From contig QCXZ01000137.1 in the NCBI GenBank assembly GCA_025024175.1, forward strand, positions 62,584,911 through 62,648,910: DNA of 64,000 bases. Direction: 5' to 3'. The notes below the pieces were generated by a model that was given only the letters and a program-made list of their open reading frames with translations, was not told the origin of the DNA and did no database searches. Positions 24,020 through 34,975 of this stretch are shown here, in pieces. This DNA comes from Rhyzopertha dominica. Taxonomy: Eukaryota; Arthropoda; Insecta; Coleoptera; Bostrichidae. Position 1 is the first letter of the stretch, and every line of letters starts with the position of its first letter. The position numbers and the translations under genes are program-made.

Positions 24020-25540
24020 GTGTTTTGTTGCTGCTGAAAACAAAGGTTGGAATATTATCTATACATTTACCTGGTTGGTCTGATCCCTTTCGACTACATC
24101 AATGCTTATTTGTAAGCTCACTGTACCTTAACCTGCCAGAAGATGGATAATGCAAAGCTAAAGAGTAAAGTTACATTTTGCTCTAACCAAAAGTCAAATT
24201 GGAATACACAAATGTTATTGAATTTATTTGATAAAAAAGGTTATGATTGAGTGTAGGCTTTCACGGCCGTTGTCCAATAAACAAGTGCTAAAAATATGTT
24301 AGTCGCTGAAATAAAAAAGATAAATGTGATTAATAAATTAACTATTTAGTAAATATTCCTTCTAAAGAGATAAACGTGAAGGGTATTCAAATTACGAACG
24401 TACTTATTTAGTGCTTATTGCTGATGCCCTAAAATTGATATTGAATAAACTTCAACTACAAGTTTCCAGAAGTCTTAAGAGCAACTTTTACGGTCGATTT
24501 CGTAGGGTAAGGTAAGGTACCTTATTCAAAGAAAGCTAAACACTGAAAGCATCTATATTATGGCGCTGAAAAAATTTTTGGGTAAGCCGAGTGATTGTTC
24601 ATTTCTAAAGGAGCGATTTGTGATATTTCCTCGATTATTTTGCTACATTACTTAACATGTTAGGTTGTTTTCATGCGAGATTTGGCCACTGAAACCATGT
24701 TTTTGCTGGCGGCCTTATTGGATTAACATTTACACAAGTCCTCGACAATTTCTATTTAACACGATATACAGATGAGAGCATTGGTTTATGTAATACTAAC
24801 TTTATCGCCTTTATATCTTTGAAATTGGATTCACGGAACATGGACATGAAGTATTTACCTTTCCCTCCTTATCACCGTGGCTTCATCGGCATTGAGATGA
24901 TTTAGGCACGTGCTGCATTTCGGATATTTGGAAACATTGTGTATCACACACTGAAAAACTAATAGAAAAATGGCATGAAAGGCAAAAGTATTAGACGCAT
25001 AAGCAGACAGTGTGGTAGTCAGTGTTATTCCACTTCTTCCAGTGATCTAGATACTAACTATAAATTGTAACTGCCTGAAAGTGAGGCTTTTGTTGTAATG
25101 AACGTTTATAAAGCAAAATTTTCAAATCTACCCAGTTAACTGTTTAATATGTATTAAATATATTTGTAATTTAGGTATCAATGGACACCGTTTAGAGGCT
25201 GTAAAGCATCAATTATAATCGTCCTAGGACGTATTATTTTATAACCTACTCTTTGACACTGAAATTAAGCCATATATTTCAATGCAAGTAATAAGAAGCA
25301 AGAAATCTAAGCGCTTATTAGAAAGAAAATGTAGATACTATAAAGGTTTTTTGTTCGTGCTATTTTAATTTATTAAATTTATAATAAACATGCATTTTCA
25401 TATCAACTTTTATCATNAATTTGTGTCACACTGTTACTTTTGTGTATTGTTGTTTGTTCTAAACCACTAAGCATTTACATAATTAGGAACACATACCTAT
25501 AAAATTAGTTAAATGTAATAAATTGTTATCCATTTACAGA
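24020..25540. other. Gene-free AT-rich stretch
   Basis: No open frame, RNA gene or repeat family was recognised. A single N lies at 25417. The region appears to be ordinary intronic or intergenic DNA. Confidence 0.4.
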
Positions 25541-25559
25541 GTGCATTTTATATACATTA

Positions 25560-25680
25560 TTATATGAATGGGCATTCACAAACATTCATGTTTTCAGCGG
25601 AACTTGAGCCTGTAACCTCTGAATCTAGACGTAGACACTACATACCCTGTGGTCAGGACATATCCTTTGGTTAAGGTCAC
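25560..25680 (-). repeat. tRNA-derived SINE copy, diverged
   Basis: On the - strand this reads like the neighbouring SINE at 25795-25915: a tRNA-like portion, a B-box-like AGGCTCAAGTTCC (about 25612..25600), and then ACATGAATGTTTGTGAATG, which corresponds to the CATGGGTGTTTGTGTATG after the B box of the better copy. It lies in the same orientation about 120 bp away. The tRNA arms no longer fold well. Confidence 0.55.
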
Positions 25681-25794
25681 CGATGCTAAAGAAACCAGCT
25701 AAAGATTACTTTTTAAAATTATTATTGTGTATGCCTGTTTTGGTAATTAGAGGGCTCATTACTTTTATTACCCTTATTCAAAAATTAAATCAAT

Positions 25795-25915
25795 TACATA
25801 TACAAAGGAACATACACAAACACCCATGCCCTAGGCGGGACTCGAACCCGCAAGCTCGTGGTTGAAAGGCAGGTACACAACCCATTGGTCCCCCGAGGTA
25901 GACGGCTTTTTGCAA
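25795..25915 (-). repeat. tRNA-derived SINE copy
   Basis: The - strand carries an A-box-like GACCAATGGGT (25889..25879), an anticodon-arm-like CTGCCTTTCAACCACG that recalls tRNA-Glu(UUC), and a perfect T arm GCGGG-TTCGAGT-CCCGC with B box (25851..25835). CATGGGTGTTTGTGTATG follows. The acceptor stem does not pair, so this is a SINE, not a functional tRNA gene. A related copy lies at 52760-52840 on the + strand. Confidence 0.72.
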
Positions 25916-25929
25916 ATGACTTACGTCTT

Positions 25930-27320
25930 TGACGTCTCATTACGTTTATTACAGAAAAAATAATTGCGTATTTGACAATGGAAATTTATGAAAACTAACA
26001 TTATGTTGACTAGACAGTGTCGACTTCACTCATACGAGTCTATTAAAACAGCCGGGATCATGTTCCGTGAATCCAAAATTACATGTATTACTACTCATTC
26101 TGTTATTGCTATTACTGAAGTATCGACTGCAAGTTGTTTGTAAACTTTGTAGTTTATCGTACAAAAGGCAATTTATATAAGTTTTGATCAATTAGACGGC
26201 CCAGCAGGCAATGACGCACCAGCAAGAATATATTGCAGGTTGCACTCCACCGTTGGCGGAAATGCAGGTCCATAATTCCAGGTTGAAAGCCCGGCAGTCG
26301 TGTCGGTTCGGTTTTTAATCCTCGTGAGAGGTGTGCTCTAAATAAAAATACAGAAAATGGAAAACAATGGTCAGTGAAAAATAATAAACGCCGACAGGGT
26401 CCGCATTATCCACCCATCAGTTGCAGGCGCGCGAGCCGCCCGCCGAAAGCCGATATGAGCACAATGCCAATAACATCGGACCCCCATTTTAATAGGATAT
26501 ATGCAAATTACCCTCCCTTCTCTGTCTGGCTTAGCCAGATTTCCCTGCTGCTCCAATTCGAAAGTTTGATTGTAAGGACGCTAGCACTCTTCCGTGATAG
26601 ACAATTACATGTTTTGTGTTATTCTGGCTTAATATTTCACATGTGATAATTGCACCACTTTTAACACAGACGTGCTTGCATATTTTTGCAGGAAGAACAT
26701 TTATATTTCTATTTATTTATTTATTTATTTATTTCATGCATAGGGTTAAATAGATTTTATTACTGTGCGGATATTGTAGGTGGACATTTTAAACAGAACT
26801 TCATATTCGTTAAACTAATTTCATAACTTGTTGTGTTCTCAATGAAATATATTAAATTTAAAAAAATATATGATGGCATAGACAATGAAGTCAGCTTCAA
26901 AATGGTGTGCCATTCGAACCATTTTGCTGATAAATATTTTTGAAGGAGGGGCTTTGGGTGCTAGAAGGATGCAGAAATAACTTTGAAACCAAGATAAAAT
27001 TTGGTCCCCCTCAATGTTTTAACTTTCGTCTTTCATTTTTTGCATTACTAGTGATGACCAGTGCAAATTGGGCTACTGTTTACCGGAATAGGTAGATCCC
27101 TGCGTACCTATACGAGTTCTTAGTAAAAACATTTTACAGTTCCTTGTATATGATCAATACAAGAATTGAATTAAATACGCAAAATATCTGATCGTTCGGA
27201 TCGTTCTGGGTTGGGCGCGATTCTGCCCGATGCTTCTACTCACAAGGTCACATGCGACATAAATTCATAATATTCAAACAACGGTAGAAGCATGGAAGTA
27301 CCTACTTCGGCAAGGAAAAA
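25930..27320. other. Gene-free stretch with possible regulatory block at 26370-26570
   Basis: No gene was recognised. Around 26390-26560 the DNA is GC-richer, open on both strands for 60-90 codons without any known domain, and contains an octamer-type ATGCAAAT followed by TA (26502..26509), typical of POU-factor sites. This could be a conserved enhancer. A (TTTA)n microsatellite lies at 26710..26735. The rest is unremarkable. Confidence 0.3.
26710..26735. repeat. Microsatellite (TTTA)n
   Basis: Six to seven tandem ATTT/TTTA units, uninterrupted. Confidence 0.9.
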
Positions 27321-27322
27321 TG

Positions 27323-28047
27323 CAGGGTTTCTATAAATGATTCATGCAACGCGGGCGGCGTTGAGTTCTGAATTTTTTGTGCCGCCTTTTTGCAACTGCT
27401 GCCAAGCTATAAAACGTTATAAAGCGCACGGCGATCACTGAACATCAATGAGCACAATAGTACTGAATGTTGCAGATCAAGTTAGTCACGAAATTGATGG
27501 CTTTATAAAGATTTTCTAACAATTTACGGTTTCTTTTAAAGGTAAAAAATAACAATAATTATTGGTATACTTGTAAATAGGCTTTATGGTAATCTCTACA
27601 GTCTACACAATTGCACTATGGAAGAAGCTTTCTGTAGTGCTGCTAACGTTACTACCGCTTAGTTTGTCAATTTTATCATTGCGGCAGGCTAAAAACATCT
27701 TTCGGTCCATCATAGTACAATTATTTAGTAGGCTTAATGTAGCTACAACCTCACAAATACGATACATAACCTAAAAGTTATACGAAACCGTGTCAGTCTG
27801 CAGCTGCGTAAGTGAGCTTTCTGCAACTTTATAGTTGATTATTGCACAAAACACTACAGAATGTGTTAAAGATACACACTCCCACGCGTTTACTCATATT
27901 AAAATATATCAAATAATTCAACAGTCGACAGATGACAGGTATACGCCAAAGCAATAGTTGTGTTCATTTCCCTGAGAGGCGGCAAACTAAATTAATCGAC
28001 AATTTCCATAAGCGCCCGGGGTGCATCAATCATTTATAGAAACCTTG
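27323..28047. mobile_element. Non-autonomous inverted-repeat transposon, longest copy (725 bp)
   Basis: It begins CAGGGTTTCTATAAATGATT and ends with the near-perfect inverse (AATCATTTATAGAAACCTTG), with inverted similarity continuing inward for about 40 bp. Further in, both ends carry GCCGCC/GGCGGC motifs. The right flank is TA; the left flank is TG, probably a mutated TA. Three relatives in the window (33851, 36848 and 46399) share the same ends, and two of those have clean TA duplications, the signature of Tc1/mariner-type elements. The internal 62-codon open frame (27586..27774) has no known domain and is not intact in the other copies, so this is treated as a non-coding element. Confidence 0.88.
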
Positions 28048-31000
28048 TATATTTTTGCGCACGTGAGTTTACGGGCATATTTGAGATGTGCATTGGTACC
28101 TTAGTTAAATTTTTAATATATTTTAACTTTATATGAATAGGTAATCATGCCGAAAAGGTTAAAAATTCCAGATTGCACTAAGGAGACTGTTTTTCAAGTG
28201 CTAAAACTTGAAAAAACTCGTGAACAATGGATAAGAGCAGTTTTTGATGCATATCTTAACCTGGTGTTAGGTTAAAATTACGGGTGTATCGAAGATACAG
28301 CTCGGACAAAATGTGAGATTTTAGGGGATACATATTTTATTTGGGACATCTGTATAGCCGCGATCGTTACTCAAAAGCTATAAAAGACAGACAAAGATAC
28401 AACTATTGAAGACTACCAGCCCTTTTTTATGGAAACTAGGTTTAACAGAAACGTTCAATTACCACTCATTAACAACTAGACATTATTTATTAACGATCCT
28501 GCCATTTGCACTACCTCGTGCTTCTGATTCTGTTATATATAGCTGCATGCAATAGTTCTGTAATAGAATAGAGTATTTGTTCTCTATCTAATTGATGTTT
28601 GTAAGTCATCTACAATTCTCACACAGATCGATGTTGTGGATAATGATAATAAAATAACAAAAATTATCTTATAAATAAGGAATTAAGCAGCCTTTGGCGG
28701 GTGTATTTCTTGGATTGTTGGCTAGCGCGTTAAGAAACTGCAAGCTAGGGAAATAGAGTAGTTATGGGATTTTTTTGAACCGGGAGGGAAGGCCCATAAG
28801 CGAGTGATTGTTAAAATTGACTCTCGTGGTAAGCTTGCCAAGGAAGAGTACAGTGCGGGTGTTGAAATAAAATGAACTTACTTCTTGGTAAGCTTGATGG
28901 CTATAGAATAGAAGATATAAGCGAAAACAGTGTTTGTTGAAATTTATTGAATTCAAGAGGAACGAGTGTGACTGGAGAAATACAATAGTGAGCTTGCCAA
29001 GGAACATAATAATGTGGTTGGATTGAAGTGATTGTAGTTTTAAAAATTTCTTTTCTTGTCTTTATTGTCGAAGATGAGTCTTGGTGTGGTCATCTGCTCC
29101 TAAAGTTTAAGCATGTGCCGTTAACAAAAGAAATACTTTACTGCAGGAAAACCTGCGTTTGATGTATATGTCTTAGTCTTTAATGTGCGTCTGTTCTATC
29201 CCGGGTGATAGTTCGATACATACCCGATAAATTAAATAAATAGCTTTTTTTGTTTTAGTTCGGTGAACAGGTAATAGGTTAAACTGCCCGTGTCAGATTT
29301 TGGTTACGTGCGAACAGAATTAAGCTTTTTAGAATACGTGACTTTTGAAGTCAGGTCATCCGTAAAAACAATGCAGCTTTTAACGCGCTGTCATAGGAAC
29401 CCCATTACTTTGATGAAGATATAGTTTGGTAGCGACGTCATATTGGCGATTTATGTGTGATTTTTTATTCTCACAAACAATAGGCTAAAATAAGTTCTGC
29501 CGATTGTTCGAGTGAGTGCTGTTGTTCGACGTGACTTTTGTAAATCGCGCAGTATTCATACTGGAACGTACGGTTTTATTATGCATGCAAAGCATGTCAC
29601 ATGATACGAGCTGTGACGTCAACAACAGCTTCGACCATTTAGCAATTGTACTGCAATTTAGACTTTTGTAGATTTTTGTGATTATAGTGGAAAACAAACA
29701 ATTGCTGAAGTTGTCCAGACCATAAGTTTGAAACAGAACATTCAAAATTCTCTTAGAATGTATTTTTAAATGATTGGGCATGCTCATAATGTGTACTGTA
29801 TAACAGATAAATTACCCCAACACTAAATAATGGTACTCAACAGCTTGAGATAAGATAAATTAAAACTAATCAATACCGTGCATCAGAGAACACCTAATTT
29901 GAAACATTTGCATATTTGTGCCGGCTAGATCGAGGGAAAACATTGATCTTTCACTTTATAGATAAGTCGACCTACGATGTTAGAGGATGACAAGCGCACA
30001 ATGCAATTTTGTTAGCCTGCTTCGGATGCAAATGCGGATCTTTGTATTCTGGCTGTGCGACGCGAATATTAGGGCTTCGGCTTCTATCTACATCTTCCCC
30101 CGCTGTACAGAATGCCGGAGCGTCGAGCGATGCCGTAATTATGTATTGATTCGTAATCGACTGTCTAAATTCTCATGTACGCTTCATAAATTCCTGTCGG
30201 GCATTGCCATTTTCAGATTGACTAGGTGTGGAAGCTGAATTTGACCTTCTCACAGAGATTGATAACAGAAATGTTGGGAGCCAAACGAGCGGAACTGCCA
30301 TGAATGAAAATTAATGTTAGGAACTACTCCAGGAAAATTTCTTTTTAATGTGCTCTTAAAAGACAAGCCAATAACAGCATAGGAATTGAATCGATGTAAA
30401 AAGAAATATTTCAGCCAACACAAATTCTGAAGTATGGAATTCTTATAACATTAAAATATTACTAATATTTAGAACAAATTAAATTAATTTGAAGTATCCT
30501 TGATTTGTTTTGTTTTCCATCTTTCCGTAAGGGATTAGCAATTCTAAGCTCTTTTTTGTTATTATTTTTAATTTTAGAAGTTTGAGCAAATAGCTGATTT
30601 CCATTTGCAAAAATAGTGAGTTTATTACTCATAGACTCGGGGTATCCAAATGTTTGCTGCTTCACGGCTTGACTGTCTTTTGCACACAAAAATAGGCCAC
30701 AAAAGACTGGATCAACCTTGCATTCAAATTTCGGCGAGCAACGGAGATTCATCGATTCGCTCCCGTAAACACCTAAAGCCTTCTCTTTCAACGCAGACCC
30801 GTCATTTTTAAGGCAGTTCCTCTCCTCCAGCCGTGGACATCATCGACACAGCGCCGTCTGCTTTAATAAGACACTGGAGGGTTCCTTCNCCAGCCCGTAT
30901 TGATCATGAGACCCGGCTTCACCCCAGTGCGGACAAAGTTTCACTTCNCTCCCTTTCACTGTGAATGTATCTCTTCATTGGTCCATATCGAACGGGAGCA

Positions 31001-31956
31001 TCTCCACCTGCACACAGCCGAGATCTCGCTCCACCGGGCCGTATGGAGTGCCTTTAATTAAATTACTATCTATGGTGGGTTGGGTTCGAAATATACGAGG
31101 AATTTGCATGGTAATAAAAGTTAGAGATAACGTCTGCACGTGAATGTCGGCAATTCGAACAAGAACAAGAACAATTCTGATTTGTGTATCGAAACCTTTC
31201 AAAGCAATAATTACGAATATTTTTGGGTGATATTGAGAACATATAACCAACAAATCTAAATCAAGGTGATATATTAACAAGTCTATATTTTACTAAAAAT
31301 TACATTTCAAGTTGGTGCATTACAGCATCAATAAAAATAGAACTAACGAGTAAACCTTACTGCACCACAATTCACTTTAATGAATAAAAGCAATAATTGA
31401 ATAGAACATTTTTTAAACCAGTTCTAGCTGAGTCAGTTACATAACCATAAAAGTCCGTTAATACGGTTTTGTTCCTATCCTATGCTTTAGAACCTTAAAG
31501 ACAAATTGATGTAGTATAATTAATACACCAACATGTTTCAAGATTTGATGTAGTTAATCTTAAAATACTATCACGTGAGTTACCTCTGGCAGATATCTTG
31601 GAATATGTAGTCAAGTTATTTCAGTTCATGTTAACTAGCCATAAAAAATACGTTGAACACAATAGTTTAGTAAAAACAGGTAAAACAAATAGTGGTAAGT
31701 TTACAGTAATTCGCATAGAGATGAAAATTGGAACAGGTCTTAGATAAATTATTAGAAATAAAATACCAACAATCCCTACCCCCAACATACGAGATATCGC
31801 CATTTCAAACATCAAAAATACTAATAGCACGCCTAGGCTGCTCCCGTAAACACTATTGGACGTTTAATATAACAAACAAGATTCCTTCTTCTTGCTATAA
31901 TGGAGCTCCAAAAAATAGTTCATCGTATAGAAAAGTACATATCCAATCAAAGATAA
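28048..31956. other. Gene-free stretch with minor local duplication
   Basis: No gene was recognised. A 43-codon frame from ATG 28147 (+) reads MPKRLKIPDCTKETVFQ and could be a relic, but it has no clear family. Near 28825..28850 and 28990..29010 the phrase AGCTTGCCAAGGAA recurs, a small local duplication. The stretch 30830-30960 is GC-richer and holds two N bases. Other open frames here are short and domain-free. Confidence 0.3.
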
Positions 31957-32671
31957 TTTTTAACCAGAGCTGGGTAGTATCCGGTACTTTTTGTGTATCC
32001 GAATGTTTTGGTGGAAATGTATCCGTTATTCGTATCCGCTAAGTGATAATTGAAGTATCCGTATCCGGATACTTTTCGTCTTTCCACGGATACAATTTAT
32101 TACTGCCACAACGAATTCTGACATTTTTAAAACATAAACCTTACTATAGCTCAAATTCTTAAGATATCTTGAGGATAAGTCATCAAATATGCAAATGTTG
32201 AATGAGTTCCCGGTACTCAAGAAACTCTCCTTGAAGTACAACACGTACCTGCCTTTATCTGCACCAGTCGATATATTATTCTCGTTTGCCACAATAATAG
32301 ACTCGCTCTGGCGCAACGCCTTCTCAGATGACAATTTTGAAGTTCCTTTGTCAGCAAAAGCAGATTTAAACAAAAATAATAAATCTTGATGTACATGAAA
32401 TTCTATTTTTCAGTTATTATTTGACAAAATAAAGTTTTCTTGAACCACACTAAACCTGCACTTTCTGTTTAAATTTCTTAGTGAACGGGCATCAGATGAA
32501 AAAGTATCCGTATCCTTTATCCGCAAACGTATTCAGATACATGTATTTAGATTACAATTTGCAACTAAATGTATCCGTATCGTGTATCTGGTATCCGGAC
32601 ACCATTGCCGGTACCCGTATCCGATATCCGGATACATCTTAGCAGTATCCGAACCCAGATCTATTTTTAAC
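31957..32671 (+). mobile_element. hAT transposon deletion derivative (699 bp) with 8-bp target duplication
   Basis: The element spans 31965..32663 and is flanked on both sides by the identical octamer TTTTTAAC (31957..31964 and 32664..32671), the 8-bp target duplication of hAT elements. Terminal inverted repeats are CAGAGCTGGG and, inverted at the right end, TAGATCTGGG. The subterminal 120-150 bp at both ends are crowded with GTATCC/GGATAC motifs, which probably serve as transposase-binding repeats. Inside lies the end of a transposase gene (listed separately). The element is therefore an internally deleted copy of an autonomous hAT, not a random MITE. Confidence 0.93.
32115..32389 (+). pseudogene. 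hAT transposase, C-terminal dimerisation domain
   Basis: The frame reads LKFLRYLEDKSSNMQMLNEF, then PVLKKLSLKYNTYLPLSAPV, then DILFSFATIIDS. This is the hATC dimerisation domain, whose family consensus is xxxKYNxxLPSSAPVERLFSFAxx with RNRL-type residues after it. The usual SSAPVER is changed to LSAPVDI. The upstream catalytic and zinc-finger parts, normally about 500 residues, are missing: the left end of the element joins almost directly to this domain. It ends at TGA 32387, leaving about 275 bp of right end. Within such a short element it cannot code for a working transposase. The - strand open frame over the same bases is a shadow. Confidence 0.88.
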
Positions 32672-32786
32672 ACAGGTAAAAGGGGATCTTTCATGTTTTA
32701 TTATAATAGGACCTTTACCAATTTTAAGAATTGTGCGAATTATAGAAAATTGAAATGTCTATTTTGACTGGAATTATTACTACAAA

Positions 32787-33018
32787 TCTAAACAATGGTA
32801 AGTAAGAATTTAGGATGGCAATGCCATCTGTCAGCATTACACTGACATGATGACAAAGCCACCTAGCTGCCTTAATGGGTACTACTTCCTAAAGGAAGTG
32901 ACCTGTAGCCTGACTAGACCTAAACTGCACTGATGAGCTGTAATGACAGAGAATAGATCTATCTGCAGTTGGTTGAGGTGTAGACGGCACAGCATAGACA
33001 TGCATTCTAAACAATGGT
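32787..33018 (+). mobile_element. Short retroelement carrying a hammerhead-ribozyme-like fold
   Basis: A unit of about 206 bp is bounded by a 13-bp direct repeat, TCTAAACAATGGT (32787..32799 and 33006..33018), as made by target-primed reverse transcription. Its first 110 bp (AAGTA...GATGGCAATGCCATC...GGAAGTGA) recur at 34860 and 53423. The second part, from about 32905, is unique to this copy in the window and folds as a hammerhead ribozyme (listed separately). It has no open frame, RT or poly(A), so it must have moved with borrowed enzymes. Confidence 0.7.
32918..32979 (+). ncRNA. Degenerate type I hammerhead ribozyme
   Basis: Stem I pairs AACTGCA (32923..32929) with TGCAGTT (32964..32970), with an outer ACCT/AGGT helix (32918..32921 with 32976..32979) across an internal loop. 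The conserved core CUGAUGA occupies 32930..32936. Stem II is CTGT-AATG-ACAG (32938..32949). Then comes GAA (32951..32953) and a short stem III, ATA-GATC-TAT (32953..32962), with C at 32963 as the expected cleavage base just before stem I. Relative to the consensus the GAAA box is one A short and the pair closing stem II is G-A, not G-C. All other core positions fit. Short-stem-III type I hammerheads are known from Penelope-like elements and retrozymes. Cleavage is probably weak or lost in this copy. Confidence 0.68.
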
Positions 33019-33850
33019 GTTTTGTAAGGCTATGATCTGGATCGTGTTTTTTGTTACATAGATAAATAATATGCTGTTACGTGTTAATTGTCCTAGTTTT
33101 TCAGATGATATAAAAATTGTTAAATAAACAATGAGTGTTTTTCAAAGGAAATGAAAGTAATAGGAATCTATCAAGATTCTCACGCAAAAACAAATACCAC
33201 TGTGTAATTCTGAAGTTAAATGAGTTTATTACTTTTGTTAGACCCATATTCCTACCCCTTGAATGAGAAAATCAAGCTCGCTAAGCCAAATTCGCTCCAG
33301 ATTAAAAATTAAGTCTTATTCTCCTTATCAGGCGAAACCTTGCAGCCTGTTAGTGATAACGCCGACGCGAAATGCAGTCGAGAACTCCCCAGAGTTGGAG
33401 CTTCCTGCTAATAGCTCCGGCGCACGCATTCCATGAACTTAGAAATAATGCAGGACGCAATATGGGGCTTGAGGTTGCATAAAATCGCTGGAACACCGAA
33501 AGGGTTTTATACTTATTCGAGATAAAATGCGTTATTTGCATACATTTTTACAGCTGGCTGTATAGCTGGGGGAATTCAACTTAGGACGCGAGCATTTAGC
33601 ATAAAAGTTGCAAGCTCTAAGAATACAAGCGGCGCCGTAGGGAGGACAATTTCTTGTCATATAATTTTTGTATAATCCAGGGATTTAGATAACGAATTAA
33701 CGTTCGTTGGTAGTTCAACTGTAGAATATCAGAACTTAAATTATTACTTGAAAATAATCTTATTTCAATTTTTATTAGGAAGCTATGCAGTTCTTAAACT
33801 GTTGTTCTTGTTTATTTATTTACGGACAGCCTGTAAGGCCAATTTAAGTA

Positions 33851-34250
33851 CAGCGTTTATATAAATGATTCATGCATCCAGACGCTTACGTAAACTATCG
33901 ACTAAATTAATTTGCCGCCTCTCAAGAAAGTGGATACAACTAATACTTTTAGAGATACTTGTCAACTGTCGATTGAAGAATTAATTTTATATGAGAAAAC
34001 GCGTGGGAGTGTGTATTTTCAGCATAATCTGTGGTGTTTTGTGGGATAATTAACTTTAAGGTTTGCGAAAGCTCTGATTTTGGAGCTGTAGGATGACACG
34101 CTTTCGTATAACTTTTAGGTTATATATCGTAGTTGTGAGGTTATGACCAGAATAAGCGTGTTAAATTGTACTGTGATGGAGATAGACTAAAAGACGTTTT
34201 TAACCTGCCGTAATGATAAAATTCACAGTTGCAGGAACGTTAGCCGCACT
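33851..34250. mobile_element. Non-autonomous inverted-repeat transposon, truncated copy
   Basis: The left end is TA followed by CAGCGTTTATATAAATGATT and the GCCGCCTCTC motif, matching in inverse orientation the right-hand half of the element at 27323..28047. Shared internal landmarks include ACGCGTGGGAGTGTGTATTTTC, CTTTCGTATAACTTTTAGGTTATATATCGTA and GACGTTTTTAACCTGCCGTAATGATAAAATT. Similarity stops near 34250, where the element's other end should be, so one terminus is missing. Nothing in it codes for protein. Confidence 0.82.
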
Positions 34251-34288
34251 ACCGGGTATCCTGCGGGGAAGTAAACTGTGGTGGTGCA

Positions 34289-34585
34289 ATGCTAGTTATA
34301 AAAAAGGATAAACATCAAAATAGGGAGAAAGACCGAGATCGACTACGTAGGTTTTCAAATATGCGAAAAACAAAACAAAAATACGAAGCCACATTTGAAA
34401 GGCTGTTGGAAAATCTTTATAAAACCATCAACTTCGTGGCAGCAGTTAAAAAAAGACGGAACGAAGAATTCAGAAATGAACGCCACCCACGTTGTACTAA
34501 TCATTTACAGAAACCCTATATAAAAACTATTATATCTCTTAGCAGCCTAGTTAATACCTTTGATACACTTTTACCAATACAGTAA
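34289..34585 (+). other. Unrecognised 98-codon open frame beside the repeat
   Basis: The frame is rich in lysine and arginine (for example DKHQNREKDRDRLRRF) and could form a short coiled coil, but it has no known domain and no splice or promoter context. It begins right after the truncated inverted-repeat copy and ends 275 bp before another short repeat. Chance, or a relic of a repeat-borne protein, is more likely than a host gene. Confidence 0.15.
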
Positions 34586-34859
34586 CGAATGTCTTAATCA
34601 AACGAGTCACCTTCAATGATTAGTAAGGAAAACAAATCCGAGTAAAATCCTGAAACAGATCGATTTTTTTGAGATTTTTCTCAAGCAAGAAATGATAAAA
34701 TATGATAATAATAAAAAAATGCATGACTATGCTGTGCTGTCTGCACCGCAACCAACTGCAGATAGTTTTATTTCGTTTCATTATAGCCCATTAGTGGATC
34801 TAGTGCAGACAGCACGACATAGAACTGATTTTGCCTGTATACCAAAGGCTTGGTATGAT

Positions 34860-34975
34860 GTAAGTAGAAATTCAGATGGCAATGCCATCTGTCAGCATTA
34901 CACTGACATAATGACTAAGCCACCTAGCTGCCATTATGGGAACTATATCCTAAGGGAAGTGATAATAATTACCTA
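34860..34975 (+). repeat. Short repeat, second copy (no hammerhead part)
   Basis: It starts GTAAGTAGAAATTCAGATGG and keeps the palindromic GATGGCAATGCCATC, the GTCAG-CATTACA-CTGAC hairpin, AAGCCACCTAGCTGCC and the final AAGGGAAGTGA of the copy at 32787-33018. After that the two diverge: here the sequence continues TAATAATTACCTAATATCGTAGCCC and has no CUGAUGA core. This shows that the 110-bp head and the hammerhead part are separable. Confidence 0.8.

Noticed and set aside
25835..25890. Possible functional tRNA-Glu gene on the - strand
   Set aside because: The T arm is perfect, but the acceptor stem does not pair and the D and anticodon arms are irregular; related copies elsewhere show that it is a SINE.
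32026..32373. 115-codon - strand open frame inside the hAT element
   Set aside because: The + strand of the same bases encodes the hATC domain, so this is its shadow.
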